Positions 19,660 to 29,795 of a stretch of 55,067 nt of DNA are shown piece after piece. A program made the translations under genes and the position numbers. Origin of the DNA: Scytonema sp. UIC 10036 (GTDB lineage Bacteria > Cyanobacteriota > Cyanobacteriia > Cyanobacteriales > Nostocaceae); NCBI RefSeq assembly GCF_009725235.1, contig NZ_WJFC01000082.1, positions 1 to 55,067 of the forward strand. Reading direction: 5' to 3'. The notes beneath the pieces are model-generated. The model was not told the origin of the DNA and did not search any database. It saw only the letters and a list, made by a program, of their open reading frames with translations. Positions within the stretch are counted from its first letter, which is position 1; each line of letters starts with the position of its first letter.

Positions 19660-20394
19660 ATGAATAAAAAATTGATTAATAAACTGTTACTAAGTAGTGT
19701 TCTCATTTTATCGCTAGTAGTAGCAACTACAGCTTTAGCTGACTACAAACCACCTGCAAACCCTTCTAGACCTAGAGGTTCGACTGGTTCAAACGGTACA
19801 AGAACAAATGGATGTTTTGGAACAGCACAAACAACTCTCACAGCACTTGCGCCTACAAGTCATTCCGGTCAAACCAGTTCTTCTGAACCTGTATTTGCTT
19901 GGTTTGTACCAGATTCTGAACAGCGTGAGATGGAATTGAGTCTTTACGAGTATGTTGCAAACGGTAAAGGTAAGCGCCTTCAAAGAGTTCAGTTGCAGAG
20001 TAAATTGGGAATTATGTCAACTTCTTTTGCCAAAGAAAAACTGAGTTTGTCTGTAGGGCAAAAATATCTTTGGCAAATTGCACTCCTGTGTAATCCAAAT
20101 CGTCCTTCACAAGATTTGGTGGCTGAGGCAGAAATTCAAGTTGTCGCAATGCCATCTCAGTTGATGAATGCACTATCACGTACAACGGAACCTTTAAAAC
20201 GAGCAGAATTATACGCTGAAGCTGGCTTTTGGTATGATGCTTTGGGTGAGGCTCTTAAAGAACCTCAAAATAAGGCTTATATCTTAAAGCTGTTGGAAGA
20301 ATTAAGGAAGTTGGAAGCAGCAAATACAAATAATACGGCTGCACAGCAACAAGCGCTGCAACTTCAGCAAATTTTGATATTTCAACAAAAATAG
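19660..20394 (+). CDS. DUF928-family exported protein
   Basis: 244 residues with a signal peptide (MNKKLINKLLLSSVLILSLV...ALAD). A Pro/Gly-rich linker follows (PPANPSRPRGSTGSNGTRTN), then the DUF928 core: CFGTAQTTLTALAPTSHSGQ, TSSSEPVFAWFVPDSE, QYxxxQIALLCNPNRPSQDL-like features and the C-terminal AELYAEAGFWYDALGEAL. In cyanobacteria DUF928 genes are often found beside CHASE2 kinases, CHAT-TPR proteins and TPS haemagglutinins, as here. Biochemical function is unknown; by its leader it acts in the periplasm or at the surface. ATG 19660 was preferred over the preceding GTG. Confidence 0.75.
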   Translation: MNKKLINKLLLSSVLILSLVVATTALADYKPPANPSRPRGSTGSNGTRTNGCFGTAQTTLTALAPTSHSGQTSSSEPVFAWFVPDSEQREMELSLYEYVANGKGKRLQRVQLQSKLGIMSTSFAKEKLSLSVGQKYLWQIALLCNPNRPSQDLVAEAEIQVVAMPSQLMNALSRTTEPLKRAELYAEAGFWYDALGEALKEPQNKAYILKLLEELRKLEAANTNNTAAQQQALQLQQILIFQQK

Positions 20395-20753
20395 TGAGTG
20401 GTTCGTGGTTAGTGGCTGATAATTATAGAACAATTAACAACTGGCTATTATGTTGCAATACAGTTCAGTTAAGGAGCATCCCTACGAGGGCAAATAACCC
20501 TCAGAATGGAATTCTGGGGCTATACAAACAAAGTCCACGTAAGTGGACTTTTATATTAAGTCCTTGTCTTGCGGACGAGCGCCTGTATAGCTGTGATTTC
20601 AATCGCAAACGTGTTTTTTCCAAATTGGGATGCTCCCTCACTAAACCGTATAGTTTTATATTGTAAACGCCGAACAACTGTTCTGATTCAGAATGAGTTT
20701 ACAGCATTTGCAGGGGCGCAAGGCATTGCGCCTCTACGATTGTTGACACTTAC
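20395..20753. other. Intergenic repeats, no gene
   Basis: Contains the hairpin at 20530-20551 and a short inverted stretch GGCGCAAGGCATTGCGCCTC near 20715-20734. No coding frame with support. It separates the DUF928 gene from the convergent CHAT gene. Confidence 0.4.
20530..20551. terminator. Candidate hairpin terminator after the DUF928 gene
   Basis: AAAGTCCAC-GTAA-GTGGACTTT is a perfect 9-bp stem with a 4-nt loop, followed by TATATT. It could end the DUF928 transcript and, being symmetric, the opposing CHAT transcript. Confidence 0.5.
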
Positions 20754-23453
20754 TTACAACCAATTACCTATTAAAAGAAAAGGTGACCAGTAGTAGGGGT
20801 GAGTGTACTTTTGACCGTCTGCTGTTTTTCCTTCAATGAGTCCTATTTGAGCGGCTTGCAATGCTTGTGCTTTGGTTGTATTACGATCGCTGGACAATTT
20901 GCTGTAAAAATCAGTTGCAATTTGTACGGTTGTTACGTCGTCAATTGCCCAAAGAGTAGCTAAGGCACTTTTTGCTCCTGCTTGTATGGCAACACCAGCT
21001 AGTCCTAGTGTGGCACGTTCATCCCCTACAGCTGTTTCACACGCAGTTAAACTTAATAACTCTAATGGTTGGGTGTTACGGCTCACACTTTTGATTTGCC
21101 GATCTAGTTCATTAAAGGTAAGTTTCTGATTTTTGCCTGTCACAATAAAGGTATCTTGTGGTTCTGCACCAAACTTTCCATGGGTTGCAATGTGGAGAAT
21201 GGGGTAAACTTTTTGACTTAATTCTTCTTGGAGGCGTAAATTTGTAAATTCATCGTCGAGTAATTTTTTTCCAGGAATTTTTTGGAGAATTTCAGTTATT
21301 TCTCTAATAACATTCTTTAGCCCTGCAAATGTTGTTCCGTCAACTGTGGCTGTTTGACTTAAACCTAATGCCAGTACTCGCAATTCTTTACGACTTAAGG
21401 GTTTGGTATCTGTCAGGTTAATACTGGGAACTGTTGCGATCGCATACTGTTGTATTAAAAACTGCTTGAGTTGGCGATCGTAAAGTGCTGTCATTGCTAT
21501 ACTTCTTAAAATGCCATCTTGAACAAACACGATAGTTTTGATACCAGTTTGCTTGAAGTCCTCAATAAAAGGACGTATCAACCAATCGTATACTTCTTCA
21601 GCCGGTGAGGTATCGTAAGTATTATCTCGAAATCTTTCCAATCCCCGGCGAAATTCGTTAATTCGATTAATTAAATCTTGCCGTTGAACGGGTATCCAGC
21701 TTAATTTCTTTTGACCACTAGGCAAACTTAATATAACTGCGGTCTTATCTTCTAATATAATAGTATTCAAAAACGCTGTTGTGGAATTACCAGTGTTATC
21801 AATGCTTTGTTGTGGAATCAGACTTAAGACACAATCATTCCCAAAAAAGTTCTGTAATTCTGCCAATTTTAGCAAGTCAATAGTTTTGAGGATAGAACGA
21901 AAATTCTCCTTGCTATCCTTAGAAAGAAGTGATTTATTTGCTGTTTGAACTGGTTGCTCGGAACTCAGTCTCAGTGCTACTAAATCGTGGTAAATCGGCT
22001 CAATGGTGTCGCGAAAATCAAACTGGATGTCTCGATTTGCTGTTAAAATGTCCCGGCGAATGGTTTCTAGGGTATTAATTGCTCTTTCATAAGCAGAAAT
22101 CGCCCCGTCAGTTTTTCCCTGTGCTTTCAAGATGCGTCCAATTTGCCATTCCCACAAGTACAAACTATCTTGTGATTTTAAATTTTGTTCGGCTGCCGAT
22201 CTCGCTCTGCCAGTCATTTCTAATGCCTGTGGGTATTCTTGACGACATTCATATATATGTCCCAGTTCTCCCAAAGCAAAGGATTCTGCACGAAAATCCT
22301 GAAGGCGTTGTGCAACGGTGATGGCTTGATTGAGGAGACTTGTGGCTTTGGGTAGAATGTTTGGTGCCAAGCATCTAGTCCTAAAAGATGTCCTTTGGTT
22401 TGCTACCGGTTCCAGTAAATGCACTAAATCTATTGTGGTGTAAACTCTGGCACGACTATCAGGTAACTGTTCTAGCAATTTTGTTGCATGCTGCAAGCTG
22501 TTGGTTGCATCTGTGGTAAGGTTGTGACGGTAATATAGGGGAATGATACGCACAAGCGATCGCATTTCACCTGAAATATCTTTCTGACTGCGGGCAATTT
22601 CTGAACTTTCCCGTAGATAACCTAGTGCTTTGGCATCCAATTGTTTACCATCGTTTCTTAGTTTATTGGCTTCTGGATTATCTCCTATTTGTGTAGCTGA
22701 ATCTGCTCTTCTGTACTTTAGTTGAGCAGAACTGATATAAGCATTGCCCAAACTATTAAGTACTGAAACACGCAGTGCAGGTGTTTTAAGTTTTTTGACA
22801 ATTTCTAGACTATTTTCAAGATATTTGATAGCGAGTTCGTAATCTCCCGTCAGCCTTTTAGCATCACCCAAACTTCCCAACGCTGCTACTTCGCCCATAC
22901 GATCGGAAGTCGCACGAGCAATTTCCAAAGCACTCCCATCCCGACAATTGTTGTATTTGTCTGGATTGCACAAGAGTGCGATCGCTTTTAAAGGTTGCCC
23001 TAAGCTATTGTATGCCTGTGATTGTTCGCTCAGGGAACGTCCTAAGAATTGCCAATTCCCAACTTGCCGATAGTAAGCTGTTAACTCATTCCAACGATTG
23101 ATTGCTTGTTCTGGTTGCCCTATTTGTTGATACGCCCGAACCAAATTTTCTCGGACAATTGCTTCGTGGGCAGAGTTATTATTTTTCTGGTAAATAGTTA
23201 AAGCTTTTTGCCAGCTTTCAATGGCTCCTCTGGTATCTCCTGTTTGATGGCGTTCAAGTCCTTGCTGCACCAAGCGCTCAGCTACATTCGATTGTGCCTT
23301 TGCTACCTCTCCTATTCTCAAAAACCAAGTTGATTTTTCCTGAGACTGGATTGTGGGAGAGGTTTGCACTCCCAACCACAAACTGCACGTAAAGCTAATT
23401 AGACACAGAACAACTAGGAATTGACGCAAGCGGGATTTGCGATCGGTAGGCAC
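20754..23453 (-). CDS. TPR-CHAT domain protease
   Basis: 899 residues. The N-terminus is a signal peptide or membrane anchor (QFLVVLCLISFTCSLWLGVQ). Tetratricopeptide repeats occupy about residues 55-480 (ERHQTGDTRGAIESWQKALT, LGDAKRLTGDYELAIKYLEN, ISAYERAINTLETIR). The C-terminal CHAT domain (about 600-899) belongs to the caspase/separase-like clan: the catalytic His is in PILHIATHGKF (H758) and the catalytic Cys in LLSLTACETAVGD (C805), both present, and it ends HPYYWSPFLLIGNWL. CHAT proteins are TPR-regulated peptidases; substrates of the exported cyanobacterial type are unknown. The gene is convergent with DUF928, with haemagglutinin genes close by, suggesting a link to surface exoproteins (inference). 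Confidence 0.85.
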   Translation of the reverse strand: MPTDRKSRLRQFLVVLCLISFTCSLWLGVQTSPTIQSQEKSTWFLRIGEVAKAQSNVAERLVQQGLERHQTGDTRGAIESWQKALTIYQKNNNSAHEAIVRENLVRAYQQIGQPEQAINRWNELTAYYRQVGNWQFLGRSLSEQSQAYNSLGQPLKAIALLCNPDKYNNCRDGSALEIARATSDRMGEVAALGSLGDAKRLTGDYELAIKYLENSLEIVKKLKTPALRVSVLNSLGNAYISSAQLKYRRADSATQIGDNPEANKLRNDGKQLDAKALGYLRESSEIARSQKDISGEMRSLVRIIPLYYRHNLTTDATNSLQHATKLLEQLPDSRARVYTTIDLVHLLEPVANQRTSFRTRCLAPNILPKATSLLNQAITVAQRLQDFRAESFALGELGHIYECRQEYPQALEMTGRARSAAEQNLKSQDSLYLWEWQIGRILKAQGKTDGAISAYERAINTLETIRRDILTANRDIQFDFRDTIEPIYHDLVALRLSSEQPVQTANKSLLSKDSKENFRSILKTIDLLKLAELQNFFGNDCVLSLIPQQSIDNTGNSTTAFLNTIILEDKTAVILSLPSGQKKLSWIPVQRQDLINRINEFRRGLERFRDNTYDTSPAEEVYDWLIRPFIEDFKQTGIKTIVFVQDGILRSIAMTALYDRQLKQFLIQQYAIATVPSINLTDTKPLSRKELRVLALGLSQTATVDGTTFAGLKNVIREITEILQKIPGKKLLDDEFTNLRLQEELSQKVYPILHIATHGKFGAEPQDTFIVTGKNQKLTFNELDRQIKSVSRNTQPLELLSLTACETAVGDERATLGLAGVAIQAGAKSALATLWAIDDVTTVQIATDFYSKLSSDRNTTKAQALQAAQIGLIEGKTADGQKYTHPYYWSPFLLIGNWL

Positions 23454-23848
23454 GAGCTAGTTCCTGTATGAATTTTGGATTTTGGATTTTGGATTTTGGA
23501 TTGGGAAAGCTTTACTCAAACAAAATTTCACGCTCCTACCTGTCGTATTCTTTTTTTAAATTGGCATTACGTAAAATTTTCAGGTAGGTTTTACTCAGTA
23601 GAGTATCAAAAATTCTTTGACACTACTAGTAGTTCACCACAATGATTTTGATGGGCTGTCACCTCGATCCGGTGCCTCTGGCACAGAAGGCAACACGGGA
23701 AGCGGAGCCTCGCTGTACTCTACCACAGAGTGCTCGGCGGAGCCTCTAGTGTTGCATTCCCAGGCTCCGCCTGGGAACGAGTTGAACGAGGTGAACGAGT
23801 TGACATCTCAATCCAAAATCCAAAATCTAAAATCCAAAATTGGGTGGC
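23454..23848. other. Intergenic repeats, no gene
   Basis: Contains heptamer tracts (GGATTTT repeated at 23471-23503; ATCCAAA/ATCTAAA at 23812-23843) and a GC-rich dispersed palindrome at 23751-23781. Open frames here are accidental. Confidence 0.5.
23751..23781. repeat. Dispersed palindrome, copy 1 (GCATTCCCAGG family)
   Basis: GCATTCCCAGGCTCCGCCTG followed by GGAACGAG forms a CCCAGGC/GCCTGGG stem. Related copies are at 34162-34213 and 44915-44966. Confidence 0.7.
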
Positions 23849-24718
23849 TTAATAGGGTGGATAAGCAAAATCATCTTCATCAGGATAGACGTAGGAATTT
23901 GAAACTCCTGCCATTGCCATTTTAGATGTGTCTGCTTTTGGAGCATCTTTGCCAAACTCTTTATTCTCTTCAAAAGTCTTACAAATGAGTTCAGATTCCT
24001 CAGCATCAGAAGCAATGAGATAATCTGTCAGGGTAGAAACTGTGGGATGTTTGTAATCCACTGTTGAAGCCACCAAAACCGTATTTGGTTCAATTCCTCT
24101 TTCTTCACAATTAATAATTGGGGAAAAAATACCGTGAGCGTGAAAGAGGGGACCTTTAGGTGTCACAGGTAGATGACGAAATCCAGCATATGCTCTTTCT
24201 AATTCAGCCAGAAATCCGCCAGAAATCCTACCTTGTTGATACTCGCAATAGCTTTTACTGAAACTTGCTCCAGCTGCACCATTCAGAGTTAATTGTAATG
24301 GCGTCTCGTGTAAAAACTTTTTATTTTCCCCTACTAAATAAATTAAATAGCGAGTAAATGTTTTAAATTTAAGTTTGTCTGCTAAAAAAGCATCGTAATG
24401 ATCTTTTAGTGTTCCTAATTTTATCCCAGTCTCTCGGTCTTTGACAGATAAAGGTCCTCGCCTGACTATGACTAGACGTGGAGTTGTGGTCATAAAGACT
24501 GTTTCAACTCCGGAACTAAATTCATGCTCTATCTGTTGCCAGTTGCGATCGCCTTGAAAGCCAACTGCATGAGCATTATCTAGCTTAATCGCCAAACCAT
24601 AGGGTTGTAAGCCTTCTGTGCCATACCGAGGATTGATCATCTGACACCAAGGGATGACTTGAGAAGCTGGTGCGCTATACTTCTCGTCCTCAAAGTCGAA
24701 TTTTGCAGATGTTTTCAT
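23849..24718 (-). CDS. DUF5895-like protein of unknown function
   Basis: 289 residues starting MKTSAKFDFEDEKYSAPASQ, with no signal peptide or transmembrane segment. Recognisable stretches are VIPWCQMINPRYGTEGLQPY near the start, ETVFMTTTPRLVIVRRGPLS in the middle and a Lys/Glu-rich tail. I associate this pattern with the DUF5895 cyanobacterial family (memory, not a search). No catalytic motif is evident. The gene stands alone, transcribed away from the CHAT gene across repeats. Confidence 0.65.
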   Translation of the reverse strand: MKTSAKFDFEDEKYSAPASQVIPWCQMINPRYGTEGLQPYGLAIKLDNAHAVGFQGDRNWQQIEHEFSSGVETVFMTTTPRLVIVRRGPLSVKDRETGIKLGTLKDHYDAFLADKLKFKTFTRYLIYLVGENKKFLHETPLQLTLNGAAGASFSKSYCEYQQGRISGGFLAELERAYAGFRHLPVTPKGPLFHAHGIFSPIINCEERGIEPNTVLVASTVDYKHPTVSTLTDYLIASDAEESELICKTFEENKEFGKDAPKADTSKMAMAGVSNSYVYPDEDDFAYPPY

Positions 24719-25057
24719 CTTACGGCAGTTCTCAGTATTTTAAATATCAAGTTTACAAGAAAAAAGGCGGAGGACAGAGGAGCCAGAGCTTTGGACGGGC
24801 AATACCCCACTTGAAGCGACTGGCGTGGCATTCGGGAAAGAAAAATCCCAAAGTAATACTTTTGTATCATTATATCTGGATGATAGCCGCAACAACACAG
24901 CAGATCTTAACAAGCGGTTGTCTCACCTTGGGTCAAGAAACCCGGTTTCGTTAAGAAACCGGGTTTCTATGCCCGTAGCTATATATCAATTTAAATCGCC
25001 ATAAGGCACAATTTACGATAAGAGCTCGGATAAAAACAGTGGAAAAGACTGAGATAG
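24719..25057. other. Intergenic region with a palindromic repeat, no gene
   Basis: Contains AAGAAACCCGGTTTCGTTAA then GAAACCGGGTTTC (24937-24972), the same family as 1778-1818. No other supported feature. Confidence 0.5.
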
Positions 25058-26656
25058 TTAAGACAACTTTTGCTGGTAGAAGTCAATAATTGTTTCAATG
25101 ACTTGAGCCACACTCATACCGTCAGTATTAATCTCAACAGCATCTGCTGCTTTCTTGAGGGGAGAAATTTGGCGATTGCTATCTTTCCAGTCTCGAGCGG
25201 CAATATCCTGTTCTAATTGCTCTAAACTGACTTCTGGTTGACCAAGTCTTTTGTAGTCTTCTTGACGTCGGCGAGCACGCTCACTGACAGAAGCAGTTAA
25301 GAAAATTTTTACCTCGGCATCAGGAAAAACTTGAGTTCCAATGTCCCTGCCCTCAGCAACTAAACCTCCTTTTTTACCCCAAATTTGTTGTATCTTTACT
25401 AAAGCTTGACGTACAGAACTCTGTGCTGCTATAGTTGAAACTTTGGATGTCACCTCCATGGTACGAATAACTTGGGTAACGTCAGTCCCGTTAATCCAAA
25501 CCCGCACTGGAGCCTGTAAGTCCTCATTAGGGGTGAGTTCTATGAAACATTGGCTCGCAACTTCTGCTATGGAGCACTCATCGTCAAGGGGAATTCCCTT
25601 TTGCAGCACCAACCAAGTCACGGCACGATACATTGCCCCTGAATCTAAATAAACTAGACCCAGTTTCCCCGCCACCTGACGGGCGACAGTGGATTTTCCC
25701 GCTCCCGCAGGTCCATCTATTGCGATGATAGGTTTGCGATCGCGCAAGATAATATTATCAATCAAGCGTGTGGAACCAAGACGAGCTGCGATCGCCAGCA
25801 TCCCTTCCTCCTCTATTGTTTCTATAGGCATCAACGTATTTGGTTCAACCAATTCAATATATTCCACGAAAACAGAACTCGCCATTGCTATTTCTTGCCG
25901 GACTACTGATAAAAGAGTTTCGCTCTTGCGAACACCCGTGTGAAACACTGCTTGAGCTTGTTGCAAGCTGCGGTACAGCACGGCGGCTTGCTGATGAAGC
26001 TCTGCACTCAAATATTGGTTGCGAGAACTCAAAGCAAGACCGGATGCTTCCCGTAAAGTTGGACAAGCAACAATCTCTATCGGAAAATTCAAATCGGCAA
26101 CCAGCCGTCTAATAATGGCAAGTTGCTGACCATCTTTTTGACCAAAATAAGCGCGGTCTGGCTGTACCAAGTTAAAAAGCTTGGTCACAATTGTCGCGAC
26201 ACCCTGAAAGTGACCCACTCGAGAACGACCACACAAGCCAGATATCATAGCAGATGGCGGGGTAACTTGTGTATCAATAGATTCTTGTATACTCTTCTCA
26301 CTTGTTCCCATTTCTTCCGGAGAAGGAGCAAAAATAGCGTCTACTCCAAACTCTTCGCACAATTGTAAATCCTTATCTAAAGTCCGGGGATAGCGTTGAT
26401 AATCTTCATTGGGTCCGAATTGCAGTGGATTGACAAATATACTCACAATCACCGTGGCATTTTCTTGTCGCGCACGTTCAATTAAACTCACGTGTCCCTG
26501 ATGCAAAGCCCCCATAGTGGGAACCAAACCAACTGCTGTCTTCGACCTTGCGGTTATCTCATACTGCAGCAGTTTTTCTTTGTTTAAAGGTTCAATTTCA
26601 AATCGGCGTTTAGCCAAATAGCAGTGTAAAGCAGCAACAGTTGACAGCAATCGCAC
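25058..26656 (-). CDS. panC-cmk: Bifunctional pantoate-beta-alanine ligase / cytidylate kinase
   Basis: 532 residues from GTG 26656. The N-terminal about 285 residues are pantothenate synthetase: VGLVPTMGALHQGHVSLIER carries the HxGH nucleotide-binding motif, with later FVNPLQFGPNEDYQRYPRTL and FGQKDGQQLAIIRRLVADL. It joins pantoate and beta-alanine using ATP. The C-terminal about 230 residues are CMP kinase: IAIDGPAGAGKSTVARQVA is the P-loop, YLDSGAMYRAVTWLVL and GRDIGTQVFPDAEVKIFLTA follow. The fusion is the standard cyanobacterial arrangement and the length fits. It is cytoplasmic, working in coenzyme A and pyrimidine nucleotide synthesis. No operon partner is evident; RlpA lies upstream in the same orientation across 174 bp. 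Confidence 0.95.
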   Translation of the reverse strand: MRLLSTVAALHCYLAKRRFEIEPLNKEKLLQYEITARSKTAVGLVPTMGALHQGHVSLIERARQENATVIVSIFVNPLQFGPNEDYQRYPRTLDKDLQLCEEFGVDAIFAPSPEEMGTSEKSIQESIDTQVTPPSAMISGLCGRSRVGHFQGVATIVTKLFNLVQPDRAYFGQKDGQQLAIIRRLVADLNFPIEIVACPTLREASGLALSSRNQYLSAELHQQAAVLYRSLQQAQAVFHTGVRKSETLLSVVRQEIAMASSVFVEYIELVEPNTLMPIETIEEEGMLAIAARLGSTRLIDNIILRDRKPIIAIDGPAGAGKSTVARQVAGKLGLVYLDSGAMYRAVTWLVLQKGIPLDDECSIAEVASQCFIELTPNEDLQAPVRVWINGTDVTQVIRTMEVTSKVSTIAAQSSVRQALVKIQQIWGKKGGLVAEGRDIGTQVFPDAEVKIFLTASVSERARRRQEDYKRLGQPEVSLEQLEQDIAARDWKDSNRQISPLKKAADAVEINTDGMSVAQVIETIIDFYQQKLS

Positions 26657-26739
26657 AAAAACACCCCTAGTTTTTCTAGCTTCTCTCCCCCGTTAGTTTA
26701 TAACTGAACTGAGGGAGAGAGCGGAAACTAGGGGATTGA

Positions 26740-26828
26740 ATGAATTATGAATGCTGAATGATGAATTATGAAATCAGGTATTGCTTCCCAATTCATAATT
26801 CATAATTCATAATTCATAATTCATCATT
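26740..26828. repeat. AATTCATA short tandem/inverted tract
   Basis: TGAATTATGAAT occurs on one side and ATTCATAATTCATAATTCAT in tandem on the other, so the stretch can fold into a long AT hairpin. It lies between RlpA and panC-cmk. Confidence 0.55.
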
Positions 26829-26830
26829 CC

Positions 26831-27937
26831 TTACCTTCCTAAAACTTCGATCCGCACGGGAGCAACGCCTGTCCTCATTACACCTAAAATTCGTGCTGCG
26901 CCAGCAGAAAGGTCAATAATTCGACCCCGAATAAATGGACCACGGTCATTAATTCGCACCACGACAGATCGACCATTGCGGGTGTTAGTGACACGGACTC
27001 TTGTCCCAAAGGGTAAACTGCGATGGGCTGCGGTTAATCCTTCTGGATTGTACCTTTCGCCAGTGGCGGTACGATTGCCAGAACCGTCATAGCCGTACCA
27101 AGATGCTATACCTTGAAGCGTACCGCGCACTCTGCTTGCAATTTGAGTCGGCAACTTTGGTAATGAGATTTTTGGAATTTGCAGGGGCGATTGCACGGGT
27201 AAATTCGCAATTTCGTTCAGAGGCGGTGCATTACCAATCAGTCTCCGTATGCGATTTGTTGCTTGCAATGCATCTTTTGCTGGGTTGTTGGTTGTATCTG
27301 CAAGTCGTGTATCGCCATTAATTTCCACGAGTTCTTTGCCGTCAATTTTGATGAGATAGCGCCCGTTTTGTGTTGGCTGATTCTCCAATGCTGGCATTTC
27401 TTTAGCAGACTCCCAACTCACTCCGATCTTGTTAGGATCTACTTTGTCCAAAACTAGCTGATTGATTCTTGCTGCTACCACTGTTGCTCTTTGTACTGGA
27501 TCGTCAGCAGCAGCTACAGGCTGATTTTTGATGTCCGCGTTCAGTCCCATTGAGGCAATCTTTGTTTGGTTCAATCCGTTGGTGCTGAGATATTGCCTAC
27601 TACCAAGCTTGGCACTAGTATCACCAATGGCACCAACCTTAATTCCTGAAGTTGATACAGGCTGTTTACCTACAAAGGTAAGAACGGGGATCTTGCGAAG
27701 ATAAAGTGTTGCTGCTTGACGTCCTGCTAAGTTATGCGAGTGAATTTCTGCGATCGCAGATGCATTGTTAGCAAGATTTTCTGTTTTTGATTGATACTCC
27801 CCTACTTTCACCACATCTGATGAAGCTACAGTTGGCGAAGTTGAAGCCGTTTTCTCGATAGCTTGAGAGCGACCAATTGACGGTGTGCCAAAAACAGTAG
27901 TAAATACGACAACAGCCCACAAAAGTTTATGATTCAT
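26831..27937 (-). CDS. RlpA-like septal/cell-wall protein
   Basis: About 368 residues from ATG 27937; the frame opens at 28036 but this start gives a proper leader (MNHKLLWAVVVFTTVFGTPS). The C-terminal about 95 residues form the RlpA double-psi beta-barrel: GIASWYGYDGSGNRTATGER, LTAAHRSLPFGTRVRVTN, VVVRINDRGPFIRGRIIDLS, with the expected His and Asp. RlpA of other bacteria is a lytic transglycosylase or septal-ring protein that acts on denuded glycan strands. No SPOR domain is seen after the barrel. The central about 220 residues are low-complexity and variable. It probably works in the periplasm or at the septum. Confidence 0.85.
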   Translation of the reverse strand: MNHKLLWAVVVFTTVFGTPSIGRSQAIEKTASTSPTVASSDVVKVGEYQSKTENLANNASAIAEIHSHNLAGRQAATLYLRKIPVLTFVGKQPVSTSGIKVGAIGDTSAKLGSRQYLSTNGLNQTKIASMGLNADIKNQPVAAADDPVQRATVVAARINQLVLDKVDPNKIGVSWESAKEMPALENQPTQNGRYLIKIDGKELVEINGDTRLADTTNNPAKDALQATNRIRRLIGNAPPLNEIANLPVQSPLQIPKISLPKLPTQIASRVRGTLQGIASWYGYDGSGNRTATGERYNPEGLTAAHRSLPFGTRVRVTNTRNGRSVVVRINDRGPFIRGRIIDLSAGAARILGVMRTGVAPVRIEVLGR

Positions 27938-28691
27938 GCGTCCGATATTAAAGCGACTGAAGAACAGAATTTTCGTTAAATTAGCGGGGTTTTTGACTGT
28001 AGAAACCTTACATAAAGCGTTTCTACAGGTTCCCAAAATTCAAACTCGTTCCGCTTTCACTTTTTGCTTTTAACTGCATCACAGTAACACGAACGAACGG
28101 TGTTGGGGATCGGGGTTTTAGCGGAAGTGTTGGTAAATTTATCGAATTTTTACTCTTCTTTTTCGCGCAAAACCTTACTCTCACGAGTATTTTCGCCCTG
28201 TATCGCTTTTTTTCTTAAATAAAAAAAATTATTACTAAATCTTCACCATATTTATTAATCAAATTAATCAAGACGGTATATACGGTTGTATTTAGAGCTA
28301 GTTAATGCTATCGTAGCGAAATCAACTCCAAAAATGCGTGTTTACACGTAAGTTATCAGCACTGAGTTGGTTAAAAATTTAAAGTTCGAGTAAAGACCCT
28401 CGATTGCCTGAATAATGCTTTCTTCACACTGAGAACAACTGACTCGTGCGTGACTTTTACAATCGCTAGTTAGGTCAAAAGTTTTGATTATAAGCTGTTT
28501 GAAAGAAACATTTTTTTAATAACCATGATGATTATTAATTTATTGACTTAAAAAAAAGATATAATGTATAAAAGAAATAAGTCAAAAATGTAACAATGTT
28601 AAAGAAAATACTTTCAGTTGAGAACATACATCGCATCTTGCCTACGGCATAAAAAGAAAGCATAACTTTTAATACTGAACTAACAGCCCTC
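27938..28691. other. 754-bp divergent intergenic region, no gene
   Basis: Lies between rlpA-like (leftward) and glsA (rightward). AT-rich, with a run TTTTTTTCTTAAATAAAAAAAA near 28206-28227. Promoters for both genes must lie here, but no element was pinned down. Confidence 0.4.
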
Positions 28692-29669
28692 ATGGCAAAG
28701 CCAGAAGAATTAAAAACAACCGCATCGTCTCTAGAATCTTTTCTTGGTGAACTGCATTCCAAGTACAAGTCATTGCAGGAAGGCGCAGTCGCCAACTACA
28801 TTCCAGAACTTTCCAAAGTCAATCCAGAGTTATTCAGCATTTGTATCGCCACTGTGAAAGGGGAAGTTTATCAAGTTGGAGACTACAACGAATTGTTCAC
28901 GATTCAATCGATTTCCAAAGTTTTTGTCTACGGGCTTGCTCTCGAAGATCGCGGACGAGATTACCTTTTGACAAAAGTGGGTGTTGAACCTACAGGAGAT
29001 GCGTTTAACGCCATTGTTCTTGATGAGGTATCAAAACGCCCTTACAACCCAATGGTGAATGCAGGAGCGATCGCAACCACAAGCTTGATTAAGGGTACAG
29101 ACGCGATCGAACGTCTCAATCGAATGCTAGATATGTTCCGTCGATATACGGGTCATAATGTATTTGTTGATATCTCAGTATTTACCTCAGAGCGTGTTAC
29201 AGGGCACCGCAACCGTGCAATGGCATACCTGATGTTAAATTTTGGCACCATCGACCAAAACCTTGATGAAACGTTGGATCTTTACTTCCAGCAGTGTGCG
29301 GTTATGGTAGACTGTCGCGATTTAGCAGTTATGGCAGCAACTCTTGCCAACAAAGGTATTAATCCCATAACAGGAGAACAATCCGTAGATAACCGTTATA
29401 TTAAAGACATTCTCAGTGTTATGTATACCTGTGGAATGTATAATTTTGCTGGGGAATGGGCTTATAAAATTGGTATTCCAGCAAAAAGCGGTATTTCTGG
29501 CGGAATTATTGCAGTCATTCCCAATGTTATGGGCATTGGAGTCTTTTCACCTCTGTTAGACTCACGAGGTAACAGTGTTCGCGGCGTTAAAGTATGCGAA
29601 GAACTTTCCCAAAAGTTTGGTTTACACTTATTCGACTGTTCGCGCCAAGGATTACAGTTTTGCGATTGA
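28692..29669 (+). CDS. glsA: Glutaminase A
   Basis: 325 residues. Serine-dependent beta-lactamase-fold glutaminase that hydrolyses glutamine to glutamate and ammonia. The catalytic signature [16 protein letters not shown] places Ser73 and Lys76 in the SxxK motif. Further conserved stretches are [15 protein letters not shown], YMLNFGxI-like [11 protein letters not shown], and [19 protein letters not shown] near the C-terminus. Length is close to that of bacterial GlsA (about 310). It is cytoplasmic. No ammonium-assimilation neighbours are present; it is followed by a strong hairpin, so it is probably monocistronic. Confidence 0.95.
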   Translation: MAKPEELKTTASSLESFLGELHSKYKSLQEGAVANYIPELSKVNPELFSICIATVKGEVYQVGDYNELFTIQSISKVFVYGLALEDRGRDYLLTKVGVEPTGDAFNAIVLDEVSKRPYNPMVNAGAIATTSLIKGTDAIERLNRMLDMFRRYTGHNVFVDISVFTSERVTGHRNRAMAYLMLNFGTIDQNLDETLDLYFQQCAVMVDCRDLAVMAATLANKGINPITGEQSVDNRYIKDILSVMYTCGMYNFAGEWAYKIGIPAKSGISGGIIAVIPNVMGIGVFSPLLDSRGNSVRGVKVCEELSQKFGLHLFDCSRQGLQFCD

Positions 29670-29775
29670 GTGGTTGTCACTAGTCACTACGATCGATTTC
29701 ACTTTATGCGCGAATCTCATCGCCTGAAACCCGTGTAAATTCGTTGTTCAAATTTCATGTTATCTGCGAACCCAC

Positions 29776-29795
29776 AAGCCCACGAAGGTGGGCTT
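29776..29795 (+). terminator. Hairpin terminator after glsA
   Basis: AAGCCCAC-GAAG-GTGGGCTT is a perfect 8-bp stem with a tetraloop, followed by TGTTC, 106 bases after the glsA stop. Confidence 0.6.

Noticed and set aside
20394..20793. Frames 20394-20666 and 20569-20793
   Set aside because: Intergenic repeats and a hairpin; Cys-rich, irregular translations without homology that I can see.
23617..23925. 102-residue frame
   Set aside because: Consists of dispersed palindrome and heptamer repeats and overlaps the 3' end of the 289-aa gene.
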